A DNA stretch of 6,089 nucleotides, taken from Thermoleophilaceae bacterium. GTDB lineage: Bacteria > Actinomycetota > Thermoleophilia > Solirubrobacterales > Thermoleophilaceae. This document shows positions 5,215 through 6,089 of this stretch, one piece after another. The stretch is from NCBI GenBank assembly GCA_013812485.1, contig JACCTJ010000052.1, positions 1 through 6,089 of the forward strand, written 5' to 3'. The notes under the pieces were generated by a model. The model was not told the DNA's origin, searched no databases, and saw nothing but the letters and a program-made list of their open reading frames with translations. The translations under genes and the position numbers were made by a program. Each line of letters opens with the position of its first letter. The stretch's first letter is position 1.

Positions 5215-6030
5215 TTACGAGGCCGGAGCCTCCACCCGCACGATCTCCGCCAGCGCCGCCTCGCCGACCGCAAGCTGCTCCGCGGTCGGCTCGCGCGTGC
5301 CGAGCGCGCGCTGGATCTCGAACCCCGGACGGCGCACCGCGCGTGCCATGCCCGAGTCGGGGTGGCGCTCGGCCAGCGCGAACAGCTCGATGGCAAAGGC
5401 GACGCTGCCGAGCGCGACGGCGCCGTCGACGGCGGGTCCCTTGAGGCCCGCCCGGCGTACGGCCACGTTGCCGGCCACGGCGCTGGCCAGCAGCGGGGCG
5501 ACGAGGTTCGAGCCGCAGCGGTCGTGCTCCTTCGAGGCGTCGGCAGCGCTTCGGTCGTCGTCCTCGTAGGCGGCGATGGCCTTGTGCTCGACACCGTGGT
5601 AGGCGGCGAGGTCCCCGCCGCGCAGCGCCATGAGCGCCGGCAGCAGGCTGATGCCCGCGACGGCCGCCTCGCGTCCGAGCGAGCGCCGCGCCGTGCCGCG
5701 GCGGCGCACGGTCTGACCGACGAGCGCGGCGGTGGCCATGGCGGCGAGCGTCTTCGGATCCTGCATCGGCAGGCGGGCCGCCGGGAGCGCGCGCTTGACG
5801 AGGGGAATCACCGCGATCGCCTCGGCCAGCTTGGTCACCCCGCGCAGCCCGGGTACCCGCTCGGTCGCCGAGGCAGCCAGCTCGGGCTTGCGCCCCGAGG
5901 CGACGTGGATCTCGCCGTCGCCCGGGTCGCGCACCGCGGCCGCCCAGTGCGTCGGCCCGTGCACGAGCAGCCCGTTGCCGAGGGCCATGCCGCCGAGGCG
6001 GAGCTTGTGGGAGGGAGTCGGTCGCGTCAT
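5215..6030 (-). CDS. DUF1385 (YqhQ-type) multi-pass membrane protein
   Basis: This is a 271-residue protein of the DUF1385/YqhQ family, whose function is not settled. Family signatures, numbered from the ATG at 6030, are GGMALGNGLLVHGP near the N-terminus (13-26), VPGLRGVTKLAEAI (59-72), YHGVEHKAIAAYE (144-156), HDRCGSNLVAP (169-179), and the C-terminal PGFEIQRALGTREPTAEQ (235-252). Hydrophobic stretches near 93-107, 122-137, 175-191 and 204-221 are likely membrane segments, and the His/Glu/Cys motifs sit between them. A GTG at 6033 is one codon upstream in frame and has AAGG seven bases before it. The ATG is preferred because it overlaps the TGA of the preceding frame (TGATG), a usual coupling arrangement. 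It is followed nine bases later by the NAPRT gene. Confidence 0.88.
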   Translation of the reverse strand: MTRPTPSHKLRLGGMALGNGLLVHGPTHWAAAVRDPGDGEIHVASGRKPELAASATERVPGLRGVTKLAEAIAVIPLVKRALPAARLPMQDPKTLAAMATAALVGQTVRRRGTARRSLGREAAVAGISLLPALMALRGGDLAAYHGVEHKAIAAYEDDDRSAADASKEHDRCGSNLVAPLLASAVAGNVAVRRAGLKGPAVDGAVALGSVAFAIELFALAERHPDSGMARAVRRPGFEIQRALGTREPTAEQLAVGEAALAEIVRVEAPAS

Positions 6031-6089
6031 CACCCGGAGACCTTGACAGACGGCAGCTGTTGGACCTGGAACAGGCTGGTCGTCCCGGG
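6030..6089 (-). CDS. Possible 3' end of an unidentified upstream gene
   Basis: On the minus strand the frame from the window edge reads PGTTSLFQVQQLPSVKVSG and then TGA at 6032-6030, which shares its A with the DUF1385 ATG (TGATG). This overlap is typical of adjacent genes in an operon, and the peptide looks ordinary for a C-terminus. Nineteen residues are too few to assign a family. The frame of DUF1385 itself is also open to the edge, so a longer DUF1385 start outside the window cannot be fully excluded, although the family pattern begins right after the chosen ATG. Confidence 0.35.
   Translation of the reverse strand, partial: PGTTSLFQVQQLPSVKVSG

Noticed and set aside
6043..6071. A perfect TTGACA on the plus strand, as a -35 for a gene to the right
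   Set aside because: No -10-like hexamer lies at the right spacing (CTGGAA is there instead), and the region reads as the end of a minus-strand gene.

Overview
The window is very GC-rich, with third codon positions almost all G or C. Its gene set (a methylmalonyl-CoA epimerase, an actinobacterial-style small protein, PspC, FtsH, a DUF2252 protein, a short type II nicotinate phosphoribosyltransferase and a DUF1385/YqhQ membrane protein) suggests a chromosomal segment of a high-GC Actinobacterium. My best guess is a deep lineage such as Thermoleophilia/Solirubrobacterales, but that is inference from family resemblance only. I see no tRNA, rRNA, CRISPR array, insertion sequence or phage gene.

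Layout from the right-hand end. On the minus strand, the tail of an unidentified gene (6089 to 6030) overlaps the start of a DUF1385 membrane protein (stop 5215). Nine bases later comes a nicotinate phosphoribosyltransferase (5205 to 4096) for NAD salvage. These look like one operon. Convergent to it on the plus strand is a DUF2252 protein (2743-4080), which carries kinase/phosphotransferase-like motifs in permuted order. Divergent from DUF2252 on the minus strand is an ftsH-type gene (2621 to 1149) that is broken. It has an in-frame amber codon, a missing stretch of about 50 codons covering the second region of homology (SRH), and a one-base loss. The ATPase half and the protease half each remain open on either side. 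Convergent to ftsH is a 67-codon PspC-domain membrane protein (915-1118). Divergent from pspC on the minus strand is an operon of methylmalonyl-CoA epimerase (about 824 to 420), a 74-aa DUF3107-like protein (419 to 195, abutting the epimerase stop), and what may be the start of a further gene running off the left edge.

Functionally, the window holds ordinary housekeeping and accessory genes: propionate/methylmalonyl-CoA metabolism, envelope stress and membrane proteolysis, NAD salvage, and a membrane protein of unknown role. I do not see convincing evidence for a new multi-gene system. The two points most worth a second look are the ftsH gene with clustered, mutually frame-compensating lesions that leave a free-standing protease half, and the apparent circular permutation of kinase-like motifs in the DUF2252 protein. 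Few genes here have a clear Shine-Dalgarno sequence at the most likely start. Two plus-strand genes have a -10-like hexamer where a leaderless transcript would need it.
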